39,920 nt of DNA from Mucilaginibacter sp. (GCA_028288085.1 JAQBOK010000235.1:1-39920); one strand, 5' to 3'; shown: positions 7,412 through 15,004, counted from the first letter of the stretch. Program-made: numbers and translations. The notes: generated from the sequence alone by a model not told the origin.

Positions 7412-8929
7412 CTATTTTCCACTTTTATCCGTTGAAATTGGCGGTGCAATTAAATGAACCGGCTCCTTAAATAAACCAAAATCACTTAAGGCAATACATA
7501 CAGGTGATGATGTAATACGCAATCGTAATTTAGCGGTGGTTATATTTTGCGGTAAACGTATCAATCGGTTAGCTCCAACACTTGGCACGGTTGCAATTTC
7601 TTTCCATTGGCCGTTTTGCCAGCTATCAACGGCGGCTCCTTCAATGCGCTGTCCCAACTTTGTATTTTCACGAAGTCTTATCACGTTAAATGTTTTGGCG
7701 TTGTGAAGATTAATAATCAGTTCAGGTTTTGTTACCTCATCGTCTGTTGCCCAATAGGTATAGCGGTTATTATCTGTCAAATGTCCGGGTCCGAATTTTG
7801 TGATATTGCCAGCCCGAATGTTGCTGGCTTTGAAGGTAGCACCTTTAGCCAGATCAACAGCAAAAGTTTGCCCTATTACCCGCCCAAATTGTGTTAAAAT
7901 GTTCACATCTTCATTACTTAATACCCCATCTTTATCTGGTGATAAGCCCAGGTCAAGGCAAGCACCCCTGCCCACGCTTTTATAATACAAATCAACCAGG
8001 GTAGATACCGATTTTGATTGCCCATCCTGCGATTGATGATAGAACCATCCCGGTCTTAACGGTACATCACACTCGGCCGGCATCCAATATTTACCGTTGC
8101 GCGTGCCTACAGTCCCCTCATAATCTTTAACATAACCGTTTGCAGGGTTTTTGCCCTCATCAGGCGCGTGAGGTGTATAGGTGGCCCAATAAGTTTCTCC
8201 GGCATGGCCTTCTTCATTCCCCACCCATCTTACATCGGGCCCTACATCGCCAAAAATACAAGCGCCAGGTTGCATTTTGCGGGTAATGGCCCAGGTAGTA
8301 TCCCAGCCATAATAAGTGGATCGATCAATTTTGCGAACTTCCCGGGTGCCGCCATAATAACCATCACCCCCGTTTGCTCCATCGTGCCAAGACATAAACA
8401 ACGGGCCATAATTAGTATACAGTTCTTTTAGTTGTTTGCGATATACATCTTTTACATATTCTGGCTTGCCATACAGGGGGCTGTTCCTATCCCAGGGCGA
8501 ACAATATACTCCCATTTTCATTCCCAGTTGATTACAGGCCAATCGATACTCTTTAAGCAAATCGCCTTTGCCGCCCCTCCATCGGCTCTGGCTGATATTA
8601 TGCTCAGTGGTTTTTGTGGGCCAAAGGCAAAAACCGTCGTGATGTTTGGCCACTACCACAATACCTTTAAAACCTCCGGCTTTTGCGGCGCTTAATATTT
8701 GTAAAGCGCTGAAATTCTTTGGATCAAAAATTTTAGGATCTTCATCACCATAACCCCATTCTTTATCGGTATAAGTAGCTACACTAAAATGTATAATGCA
8801 GTACATTTCTGTTTCCTGCCAGGCCAATTGTCGTTGTGACGGGATAGCTCCATAAGGTTTAGGGGTGATCTGAGCTATAGTAGCTAAACAACAGGCAAGC
8901 AAAAAAGCAGATAAGAATAGTTTTTTCAT
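7412..8929 (-). CDS. Secreted alpha-L-fucosidase, GH29 family, with discoidin-like C-terminus
   Basis: A 505-residue exported glycoside hydrolase expected to remove terminal alpha-L-fucose from glycans. The start chosen is the ATG at 8929, because it begins a classical signal peptide (MKKLFLSAFLLACCLATIAQ). The longer frame to 9001 would put 24 polar residues in front. GH29 hallmarks are an early W-E-x-E-M-Y-C-I-I-H-F strand, KHHDGF (95-100), and FMSWHDGANGG, where Asp183 is the likely nucleophile; His182 replaces the common Phe of WFDG. Residues 385-495 (GHLTDNNRYTYWA, ELIINL) resemble an F5/8 type C (CBM32-like) domain, as in many GH29 enzymes. It stands alone between the cell-wall operon (convergent, 21 nt away) and the peroxidase pair. 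A 12-bp palindrome lies 50 nt upstream. Substrate linkage cannot be read from the sequence. Confidence 0.88.
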   Translation of the reverse strand: MKKLFLSAFLLACCLATIAQITPKPYGAIPSQRQLAWQETEMYCIIHFSVATYTDKEWGYGDEDPKIFDPKNFSALQILSAAKAGGFKGIVVVAKHHDGFCLWPTKTTEHNISQSRWRGGKGDLLKEYRLACNQLGMKMGVYCSPWDRNSPLYGKPEYVKDVYRKQLKELYTNYGPLFMSWHDGANGGDGYYGGTREVRKIDRSTYYGWDTTWAITRKMQPGACIFGDVGPDVRWVGNEEGHAGETYWATYTPHAPDEGKNPANGYVKDYEGTVGTRNGKYWMPAECDVPLRPGWFYHQSQDGQSKSVSTLVDLYYKSVGRGACLDLGLSPDKDGVLSNEDVNILTQFGRVIGQTFAVDLAKGATFKASNIRAGNITKFGPGHLTDNNRYTYWATDDEVTKPELIINLHNAKTFNVIRLRENTKLGQRIEGAAVDSWQNGQWKEIATVPSVGANRLIRLPQNITTAKLRLRITSSPVCIALSDFGLFKEPVHLIAPPISTDKSGK

Positions 8930-8979
8930 GTATAGGTTAGTTCTGAACCGATTTGACGGAATGCTTGTAAACAATTTCC

Positions 8980-8991
8980 CGGGTATACCCG
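8980..8991. promoter_or_regulatory. 12-bp perfect palindrome upstream of the fucosidase gene
   Basis: CGGGTATACCCG is a perfect palindrome located 50 nt before the chosen fucosidase start, where an operator overlapping the promoter would sit. It is unusually GC-rich for this AT-rich spacer. No regulator gene is adjacent, so the binding protein is unknown. Confidence 0.35.
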
Positions 8992-9091
8992 CCCCGTTCA
9001 TCGCAAGTTAAAAAAAAGCCGGAAATACCATCAAAAGGAATATCAAATTACAAGCGATGTAAAATGGAGAACTACAACAGTAAAAGATATT

Positions 9092-9144
9092 TTCTTAATT
9101 ACAAAGGCTTCAATATCTCATTGATAGGGCTTTGTAATTAAGAA
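9092..9144. terminator. Hairpin after the DyP peroxidase gene (15-bp perfect arms)
   Basis: TTCTTAATTACAAAG (9092-9106) is repeated in inverse at 9130-9144 with a 23-nt spacer. It begins 11 nt beyond the peroxidase stop on the - strand, so a transcription end for the peroxidase unit is the simplest reading. It lacks a long uridine tract. It is more AT-rich than a typical terminator and could instead be an mRNA 3' stabiliser or an operator. Confidence 0.5.
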
Positions 9145-9155
9145 GAGTTTAGTTT

Positions 9156-10577
9156 CTAAACTGTTAAATATTTTAATGCCGGAATTGCAGGTAGAAAGAA
9201 ATATCCTCCGCCTTTTACCTGCACAAACCGGGGGATGCCGGTAAATACTTCTCTTACAGATGATGGGATAGTCATGTTATATTCCTTGCCCGAATTATCA
9301 CCCCTTGGATCAAAGTTGTTGCCCGCTATTGGATCACGATCATTATACATATCTCCAAATTTTGGATTGTTTATCCATGTTTGCTGTACAAATTCAAATT
9401 GTCTTTTAATATCTGCATTTACGCATAAAAATAATATTCCACGGTCCTGGCCATCATCTAAGCTACCACCAGGAAACGGCTGTCCGTATTGTATTCCACG
9501 CCGCAGTAAGCGGTGGCGGTTAACAGTTTTTATAGATTGCTCCTGATTGCCGGCCAATGAATCCCGTGGGTTCGACCTGCGAATATGAGATGCTATCGGG
9601 CAGGAGAGACCTTTAGCATCATTATTCATAAAAAAGAAATTGTTTTTATCATTCACATCAGGTATATCTATATCAGGGGAGATTACCAAAGGCGTTCCGC
9701 TTGGCCACCGGCCAACAAATTTTGCAGCTACCAGGGCCTTATGTTCTGCACTTTTAGTGTTTGCATCGAGATAACTATTAAACCCGGCTACGTCCTGGTA
9801 CAGCTTCCTGAAAACGAGGTAGCTTCCATTACAGCCGAAATCCTTAAGATTGTTGTCGGTAGACAGGCCGGGTAAATAATCATTTTTATCATCAGTAGCT
9901 TTTATAGTGGGTGTGGCCGGCAACAATTCATACTCGTTATGATAACCCAATATAAATTCTCCGGCCCTTACACAAGATTGAGTGCCTTTTGGAGTAGCCG
10001 GACTGTGTTCAATAAAGGGTTGGGATATACTATCGGTAAAACCAAAATGCTCCTTATTATTTGGGGGTTGATTGCCATATTCTGATTTCACCAAACTTAT
10101 TCCAAACCGTGTGTAGTCGGATTTTAGCTCATTAGAAAAAGTATCTCTTTCTTCAATGTTTGGCGCTTGTATAATGAGTAGAATATGCACACCTTCTTCT
10201 TTTATATCCCAAAGTTCGGGCGCGCTATTGCCATCATCGCCCAAACGGCGTGTGCGATGTGGTTCCGTTATGCCTTCAGCAAACTCCTGTGAAAAGCCGG
10301 ACACGAATGCCGGGCCGAACTTTTTAATGCCTGCATAAGTAAATGCGATATTTAAGGCGCAACCAGGTTTTTTCTTTTTCCCGTTTTCATCGTCGGGCCT
10401 GTGGGCAGTTGTTATTTTGGGAATGATAGCGGCAAGCCAATTTTTGGCTAAACTTGTGTCGCTAGTGGCTAAAAACTGGTATTCGGAATTTGGAAGATGA
10501 CCATAACCACTAATAATAATTCCCTGAATATTCTTTAATTCTTCTGGAGTAAGTTTTTTTAAGGTTTGAGTCGCCAT
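9156..10577 (-). CDS. DyP-type haem peroxidase
   Basis: A 473-residue dye-decolorising-type peroxidase, a haem enzyme that oxidises organic substrates with hydrogen peroxide. The family signature GxxDG appears as GFTDS (179-183), keeping the catalytic Asp182 but with Ser for the last Gly. The haem-ligand region reads SCPIASHIRRSNPRD, giving His331 as the proximal ligand. HRLLRRGIQYG (355-365) supplies the distal region common to the family. There is no signal peptide or twin-arginine motif, so the protein is probably cytoplasmic. No encapsulin gene is nearby. It is longer than small bacterial DyPs (about 300-350 residues) and fits the larger C/D-type group. It lies 53 nt after the duplicated-domain protein gene, and the two probably form one unit. 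The physiological substrate is unknown. Confidence 0.88.
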   Translation of the reverse strand: MATQTLKKLTPEELKNIQGIIISGYGHLPNSEYQFLATSDTSLAKNWLAAIIPKITTAHRPDDENGKKKKPGCALNIAFTYAGIKKFGPAFVSGFSQEFAEGITEPHRTRRLGDDGNSAPELWDIKEEGVHILLIIQAPNIEERDTFSNELKSDYTRFGISLVKSEYGNQPPNNKEHFGFTDSISQPFIEHSPATPKGTQSCVRAGEFILGYHNEYELLPATPTIKATDDKNDYLPGLSTDNNLKDFGCNGSYLVFRKLYQDVAGFNSYLDANTKSAEHKALVAAKFVGRWPSGTPLVISPDIDIPDVNDKNNFFFMNNDAKGLSCPIASHIRRSNPRDSLAGNQEQSIKTVNRHRLLRRGIQYGQPFPGGSLDDGQDRGILFLCVNADIKRQFEFVQQTWINNPKFGDMYNDRDPIAGNNFDPRGDNSGKEYNMTIPSSVREVFTGIPRFVQVKGGGYFFLPAIPALKYLTV

Positions 10578-10630
10578 AAGATGGTTTTGTTTTGCAGAAG
10601 TTAATACTCGACATTAGCCAGAGGTGACAA

Positions 10631-11818
10631 TTAAGAGCCATAATAGCCCATTATTAAATTTGGCCTCCCATTGGGACGGCTAAGGCTGCTTATTTTTTGG
10701 CTAAGGCTTAAATCAGTTAATATATTACGAACGGTTGAATCTTTATATGCGCTATAAAATATCTGGGCCGGGATCTGGTTTTGCCGGATATAGCTTTTAA
10801 AAGATTCAATATCTTTGCTGCCACCTTTTGGATAACCAATACAATTGCCCCATATTACGTTCATTCCCACGCTCGCATGATCTACAAAATCATCAATGTA
10901 ATTTTCCCAGCTGCCATCAAAGTTGCTTTCAAATAATATATTGTTTCCGTTATCAATAATTACCCACCTGGCAAAATGAATGGTGGCGAGGTCTGAAAGT
11001 GAGCCCTTAGCAGTTTTAACCTGGATGCTGATGCCCCAAAGAATCGCCCGTAAAAAGAGCCGGTGCAAAATGGATTTTTTTACAGGCACTATTACTGTCA
11101 TTTGGTTTTGGGTTACCAAATCCTCCATATCATACAAATGGTTACTTGTTTCAACCCTAATCTGTGGGTTGTTTTCACCATATCGTATACCTGCAATCCA
11201 TTCCAGTACATTAGAAATTATTCCTAAAATAAAGCTGCCAAAAGTTGCCTTAACCGGTTTTGGCCTTGCTGTTGAGAGATGGGTTGTCCTTAATTTTTCG
11301 TATTCATCATGAAGTAAAGCGACTGCCACTTTATCGTCATCACTTATTGTGCCTGCATTAAGGGTTTGATCCATTTTGAGGCGCAAATCAGCGCTTTCGC
11401 TTATAATAGCTTGTGTTGCGCCTGGTAGTGCGACATAAAATGCTTGTGAATTAATATTACGATTGTTTAAAAATGCGACCGCTTTAGTATTAGTTAGTAA
11501 GGTACCTGCTTCATAACTATCACACCTTGAAAAAATGGCATCAAGAGCCGGTGCTACATTGGTATCAATTAATTCCTTTGCATAAAGGTCGAAATCACCG
11601 TCAAAGTTGCTCGTGAACAAAAGACGTTTAGTACTGCTGTATGGCTTTGCGGTGGGGAGAATAACAAACCGTGCAAAATGGGTGAGGCTGGTTTTACTAA
11701 AATCAATTTTGGGATTTTTAGCCAGTAGTTGTCCAATAGAATTTAGCTCTTTCTCCAGCCATGAGGCGTTTTCCTCACTAGCTATTGGTAAGATCAGGGT
11801 TAGTGCGCATTGCTTCAT
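10631..11818 (-). CDS. Unknown protein with tandem duplicated domain, partner of DyP peroxidase
   Basis: A 395-residue protein of no family I recognise. It contains two copies of a roughly 135-residue unit (about 4-143 and 240-370) joined by a linker with a hydrophobic segment (193-211, FGSFILGIISNVLEWIAGI) that may touch or cross a membrane. Each copy starts with a strand (LTLILPI; MTVIVPV). Then come THFARFVIL / IHFARWVII, a strand plus SNFDG(D/S)(F/W)xxY, a Cys-containing segment (RCDSY / GNCIGYP), and a helix-strand ending (INSQAFYVA / IPAQIFYSA). The strand-helix rhythm suggests a ferredoxin-like or dimeric alpha/beta-barrel fold, the general fold class of DyP itself. This is an inference. 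It is first in a two-gene unit with the peroxidase, so it may help substrate access, haem delivery or localisation. Confidence 0.7.
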   Translation of the reverse strand: MKQCALTLILPIASEENASWLEKELNSIGQLLAKNPKIDFSKTSLTHFARFVILPTAKPYSSTKRLLFTSNFDGDFDLYAKELIDTNVAPALDAIFSRCDSYEAGTLLTNTKAVAFLNNRNINSQAFYVALPGATQAIISESADLRLKMDQTLNAGTISDDDKVAVALLHDEYEKLRTTHLSTARPKPVKATFGSFILGIISNVLEWIAGIRYGENNPQIRVETSNHLYDMEDLVTQNQMTVIVPVKKSILHRLFLRAILWGISIQVKTAKGSLSDLATIHFARWVIIDNGNNILFESNFDGSWENYIDDFVDHASVGMNVIWGNCIGYPKGGSKDIESFKSYIRQNQIPAQIFYSAYKDSTVRNILTDLSLSQKISSLSRPNGRPNLIMGYYGS

Positions 11819-12098
11819 AAAAATATATGCTTATATAATTAAATAAAGATTAATTCGCTGGGTATAAGATTTTTAAATCAAATTTAATGTAATATAAAGT
11901 ATATTTTTTAATATTTAAAAACTGTTATTAATTATTACTAAAATATTTTACGGACTCTTGTACGAACTTATATCATGCTTTATAAACATGAACGGACTTT
12001 TAGACGATTTCAAAGAGAAGAATCTTAGCTTTTTGCAAAAACGTTACTTTTGTCAATAAAGAACAGATTTAATTGCCTTGTAATCAGATGTTTATGTT

Positions 12099-12130
12099 TG
12101 TTCACGGTGTTCACGCCGTGAACATGAACA
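12099..12130. promoter_or_regulatory. Cluster of GTTCAC half-sites, including a 17-bp palindrome
   Basis: TGTTCACG-C-CGTGAACA (12108-12124) is a perfect inverted repeat with a 1-nt centre. A further forward copy TGTTCACGG lies directly before it (12099-12107) and a shorter reverse copy TGAACA directly after (12125-12130), giving four half-sites in about 32 bp. The layout is that of a multi-dimer operator in the middle of a divergent spacer. It could also fold as a hairpin. The regulator is unknown. Confidence 0.45.
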
Positions 12131-12366
12131 TTCGAAATAATAAAATCTTCCCGAAATTGGAAATATTTTGTACTCCGGACGATACAGATTTCCTGATGGT
12201 TTTTGGACTGTATATGTGCTTTAATACATCTGATTGCCTAAAATGAACGTTTTATCATATGCATGTAAAACACTCCCAAATACCTAAGATGGGTACTGTC
12301 GATTGTCAGTAGTTGTTCATAAGATCATCAACTATGTTTTTTAAGGCGAAATATTATTTAAACTTG

Positions 12367-12388
12367 TTGATGTTTGTTTAAACATCAA
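12367..12388. promoter_or_regulatory. Inverted repeat just before the monooxygenase start (operator candidate)
   Basis: TTGATGTTT (12367-12375) and AAACATCAA (12380-12388) form perfect 9-bp arms around GTTT. The repeat ends 16 nt before the monooxygenase ATG, so a bound protein would block transcription start or early elongation. As RNA it could form a small hairpin in the leader. No regulator gene adjoins it directly. Confidence 0.45.
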
Positions 12389-12404
12389 TCGTAATATCTA
12401 TAGC

Positions 12405-13439
12405 ATGGAAATAGGAATAGACACGTTTGCCGCGGCAACGTTTAATGATACCGAAGATAAGGCCACCCGGAATGTAAATGCGATTGCCAAATTACTGGAA
12501 AGAATTGAGCACGCCGATCAGGCGGGGTTGGATGTGTTTGGCATTGGTGAACATCACCGGAAAGAGTTTTTAGACTCGGCACCAACAATTATACTTGCAG
12601 CAGCGGCAGCACGCACCAAGCGAATCCGTTTAACAAGTGCTGTAACCGTGATCAGCGCGGCTGATCCGGTTAGGGTATTTCAAAACTTTGCCACATTAGA
12701 CCTTATTTCTAATGGCCGTGCCGAAATTGTAGCCGGGCGTGGCTCATTTATAGAAGCTTACCCGCTTTTTGGCTATAAACTGGAAGACTATGACGCACTT
12801 TTTTCTGAAAAGCTGAATTTGTTGTTGAAGATAAGAGACAATGAAACAGTTACATGGTCGGGCAAATTCCGTGCGCCACTAACAAATCAGGCTATATATC
12901 CCCGGCCCGTTCAACCCTCGCTGCCCATTTGGTTAGGCGTTGGAGGCACACCACAGTCTTTTATCCGTGCAGGCACTTTGGGACTTCCTTTAATGGTTGC
13001 AATTATTGGTGGCGAAACACACCGTTTCAGGCCGTTGATTGATCTTTATAGAGAAGCTGGTGCAAAAGCCGGGCATGCTCCCGATCGTTTAAAAGTTGGT
13101 TTGCATTCCATTGGCTATGTTGGAAATACAACCCGTGAAGCTACCAATGATTTTTATCCTGGATACGCAGAAACATTTACCAAAATAGGAAAAGAACGTG
13201 GATGGCCGCCGGTAACCCGCATGCAATATGATGCACAAACTGGGCCAACAGGCGCCTTGCTGGTTGGAAGCCCCCTGGAAGTTGCTGAAAAAATACTCCG
13301 CCACAGCGAAGCTTTAGGTGGGATTTCGCGGGTAACCTTTCAAATGGACCAGGCAGCGCTTCCTCAGCAGAAATTATTGAAATCTATTGAACTAATTGGC
13401 GAACAATTAATTCCACTGATCAGTCAGCATTCAATATAG
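12405..13439 (+). CDS. Luciferase-like flavin-dependent monooxygenase (LLM class)
   Basis: A 344-residue protein of the bacterial luciferase-like TIM-barrel family, whose members use reduced FMN or F420 to oxidise small organic molecules. Typical segments are the N-terminal strand with MEIGIDTFAAATF, FGIGEHHRKEF (about 46-56), the strand IRLTSAVTVISAADPVRV (about 74-91), the loop NGRAEIVAGRGSF (about 104-116) and LPIWLGVGGT (about 174-183). The length is normal for the group. It is monocistronic: a palindrome lies just upstream and a strong terminator 114 nt downstream. Similar genes are often annotated only as LLM class oxidoreductase, and the substrate cannot be inferred. Bacteroidota generally lack F420, so FMN is the more likely cofactor. 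Confidence 0.85.
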   Translation: MEIGIDTFAAATFNDTEDKATRNVNAIAKLLERIEHADQAGLDVFGIGEHHRKEFLDSAPTIILAAAAARTKRIRLTSAVTVISAADPVRVFQNFATLDLISNGRAEIVAGRGSFIEAYPLFGYKLEDYDALFSEKLNLLLKIRDNETVTWSGKFRAPLTNQAIYPRPVQPSLPIWLGVGGTPQSFIRAGTLGLPLMVAIIGGETHRFRPLIDLYREAGAKAGHAPDRLKVGLHSIGYVGNTTREATNDFYPGYAETFTKIGKERGWPPVTRMQYDAQTGPTGALLVGSPLEVAEKILRHSEALGGISRVTFQMDQAALPQQKLLKSIELIGEQLIPLISQHSI

Positions 13440-13553
13440 CCTGACGCTGTTATAGCTGATCCGAATAATCATGTTGCTAAGTACTTGACTCTTAAAAAAT
13501 AGATCAGGGAAGGGCGTGATTACCTGGTGCCAATTAGATGCTCGTGTCAACAC

Positions 13554-13603
13554 TTGAAACCACAAAGCCCCGGTGTTTTCACATCGGGGCTTTGTGGTTT
13601 CAA
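13554..13603. terminator. Bidirectional terminator, 19-bp perfect stem
   Basis: The arms at 13554-13572 and 13585-13603 (core AAACCACAAAGCCCCG) pair perfectly. The 12-nt loop can add about four more pairs, leaving a TTTC tip. It lies between convergent genes (monooxygenase on +, cold-shock operon on -). A-rich and T-rich stem ends let it work in both directions. Confidence 0.85.
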
Positions 13604-13681
13604 CAATACGGATTTTGAACCATTTTATTGAAAATGCTCAGGTTAATGGTTTAACCAATTATTTCCGATGGTCGGATCAAA

Positions 13682-13921
13682 TTAATTCTGCCAGGAGCTT
13701 TTCAAAACTTTGTACTTTTCAGTTTCTTCTAAAGTAAGACTTGATAAAACATTTAAAGATTTTCCATCGCGCCCTGTAAAACCGTAATTGCTTTTTTGAG
13801 CGGTTTCAAAAAAATGGATGGAATACTGATCTTTTAAAGATGTATTGTCTTTTATAATTTCTGCAAATCTTATTCTGAAATTTTCCTTTTGAATTGCTGA
13901 TGCTGTTGTTTTGGCCACCAT
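13682..13921 (-). CDS. Small unknown protein of the cold-shock operon
   Basis: A 79-residue soluble protein with no family I recognise. It starts MVAKTTASAIQKENF, has charged helical stretches (residues 14-25), a strand-like YSIHFFETAQ segment and a GFTGRDGKSLNVLSSLT segment, then an acidic helix. There is no signal peptide or Cys. Its start lies 2 nt beyond the stop of the Lys-rich cold-shock protein gene, so the two are almost certainly co-translated. That context suggests a role in RNA handling or cold and stationary-phase adaptation, but nothing in the sequence proves it. Confidence 0.6.
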   Translation of the reverse strand: MVAKTTASAIQKENFRIRFAEIIKDNTSLKDQYSIHFFETAQKSNYGFTGRDGKSLNVLSSLTLEETEKYKVLKSSWQN

Positions 13922-13923
13922 AA

Positions 13924-14373
13924 TTATTTCTTTTTTACTTTAATTGCAGATAATCCTTTTTGACCTTGCTCAGTTTCAAAAGTGACCATATTATTTTCCT
14001 TTAACGGTTCAGTTAACGCGTTAATATGCACAAAAATACTTTCCTGTGTTTGCAGATCCTTGATAAAACCGTAGCCCTTTGATTCATTAAAAAAGCTTAC
14101 TACGCCATTTCTGATGGTGTCATGTGGCAGATCTTGCTGCTTGGCGACCCCAATCTGGATGTCTTCTACATTGATCTTTATCTTCCTGGATGGGTCGGGC
14201 GGAGTTGAAGTAATATTCCCATGCTCATCAATATAAGCCATCATATCTTCCAGGCTTTTGCCCTTTCCTGCATTAGCCTTTCGGTCTTCAGCCTTTTCCT
14301 TTTTGTCTTTCGACTTTTTTAAGCGGGCCTTCTCTTTTTCCTTTTTACTAAATGTTTCTGTCGATCTTGCCAA
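13924..14373 (-). CDS. Cold-shock domain protein with Lys-rich N-terminal extension
   Basis: A 149-residue RNA-binding protein. Residues 87-148 are a cold-shock domain with RNP1 (KGYGFI) and RNP2 (IFVHI) motifs that stack on single-stranded nucleic acid. Residues 1-40 are a highly basic, probably disordered tail rich in Lys and Glu (KKEKEKARLKKSKDKKEKAE). Residues 41-86 include a short acidic helix (LEDMMAYIDEHGNI) and a linker. Typical CspA proteins are 63-70 residues, so this is an extended variant in which the tail may add nonspecific RNA affinity or ribosome contact. It lies 6 nt after the small Csp gene and 2 nt before the small unknown gene: a three-gene operon. Confidence 0.85.
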   Translation of the reverse strand: MARSTETFSKKEKEKARLKKSKDKKEKAEDRKANAGKGKSLEDMMAYIDEHGNITSTPPDPSRKIKINVEDIQIGVAKQQDLPHDTIRNGVVSFFNESKGYGFIKDLQTQESIFVHINALTEPLKENNMVTFETEQGQKGLSAIKVKKK

Positions 14374-14379
14374 TGCAGA

Positions 14380-14571
14380 TTATGCTATTTTAACATTAAC
14401 GGCACTTGGGCCTTTTTTGCCTTCTTCTACATCGTAATTAACCTGATCGTTTTCGCGGATCTGATCAATCAGTCCTGTAACGTGTACAAATACTTCTTTG
14501 CCGCCGTTAGCTGGCGTAATAAAGCCGAAGCCTTTTGATTCATTAAAAAATTTTACTGTTCCTGTTGCCAT
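14380..14571 (-). CDS. Cold-shock protein, CspA family
   Basis: A 63-residue single cold-shock domain, the usual length for the family. It starts MATGTVKFFNESKGFGFI, with RNP1 (KGFGFI) and RNP2 (VFVHV), and ends AVNVKIA. It binds single-stranded RNA or DNA and is expected to act as an RNA chaperone. It is the first gene of a three-gene operon on the - strand. The leader region upstream (14572 onward) is long and gene-poor, as is common for cold-shock genes with regulatory 5' UTRs, but I could not identify a defined RNA structure. Confidence 0.93.
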   Translation of the reverse strand: MATGTVKFFNESKGFGFITPANGGKEVFVHVTGLIDQIRENDQVNYDVEEGKKGPSAVNVKIA

Positions 14572-14707
14572 TATATTATTAGTTAAGGTGGCAAGATACG
14601 TTTAATTCTCCGAATGAACGTAAAGTTAAATGGAAAAATTCAAATTGCAGTTGAAAATACACTTTCGCAGTATTGGCATTTGTAGTGTTTCTTCTACTTC
14701 TTCGTAA

Positions 14708-14725
14708 ATGACGTTAGTACGTCAT
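14708..14725. promoter_or_regulatory. Palindrome ATGACGT-TAGT-ACGTCAT
   Basis: Perfect 7-bp arms around a 4-nt centre, 136 nt upstream of the cold-shock gene start. It could be an operator or a hairpin in a long leader RNA. There is no independent support. Confidence 0.3.
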
Positions 14726-14879
14726 GGGGTTTTATCAAGCGTTTAATTTTACTGTACGAAATCAGCAATTGTTGCGTGCATTGTGCAAAGGAACCGGTTT
14801 TGTTATGAACGAAGTTGGCGTTAAAGGCGATATTCTGAAGTTTAGCATAAATGGAAATTCCGATTTTTTACTCAAATAA
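14724..14879 (+). CDS. Possible 51-residue small protein or gene remnant
   Basis: An open frame on the + strand starting ATGGGGTTT and ending LLK-TAA. It has an even residue mix (MGFYQAFNFTVRNQQLLRAL, then KGTGFVMNEVGVKGDILKF). The composition looks protein-like rather than random, but there is no clear ribosome-binding site and no family I recognise. It could be a real small protein, a remnant of a lost gene, or chance. Confidence 0.2.
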   Translation: MGFYQAFNFTVRNQQLLRALCKGTGFVMNEVGVKGDILKFSINGNSDFLLK

Positions 14880-15004
14880 AAATTATTCCTTCCAATAAAG
14901 TGTTAAACGAATTCTATAGGTTGTTGATGCGAAAATCATATTGAGGGTTGCCTTAAAGGAGTTGTTTTCCCACAAATGAACAATTGGATGTTGGGTAAGT
15001 TGCT

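Larger units (their letters stand above)
11819..12404. other. 586-bp divergent spacer
   Basis: This AT-rich spacer separates the peroxidase unit (leftward) and the monooxygenase (rightward). It holds two strong inverted repeats, listed separately. A possible leftward -7 element (TAAATTTG, complement of 11879-11886) precedes the unknown protein gene but has no matching -33 TTTG. A rightward TACTTTTG occurs at about 12045. One short frame (11988-12059, 23 codons) is too short to support. I see no RNA gene. Confidence 0.5.
14572..15004. other. 433-bp spacer upstream of the cold-shock operon
   Basis: This contains the presumed promoter and leader of the cold-shock operon (leftward) and the 3' end of the HxlR unit. 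I see no TAnnTTTG promoter element. It holds one 7-bp-arm palindrome (14708-14725) and one low-confidence 51-codon frame (14724-14879). The remainder (14880-15004) shows nothing I can name. Confidence 0.5.

Noticed and set aside
7412-8929. GH29 fucosidase as a member of the PUL
   Set aside because: It lies more than 10 kb away, with many unrelated genes on both strands between, and lacks the PUL operator motif.
10280-10310. A third copy of the PUL operator (CCGGACAC) inside the peroxidase gene
   Set aside because: Only one half matches; the other half of the palindrome is missing and the site is within coding sequence far from the PUL.
11988-12059. A 23-codon frame in the divergent spacer
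   Set aside because: It is too short, has no ribosome-binding site and no coupling to a neighbour, so chance is the simpler reading.
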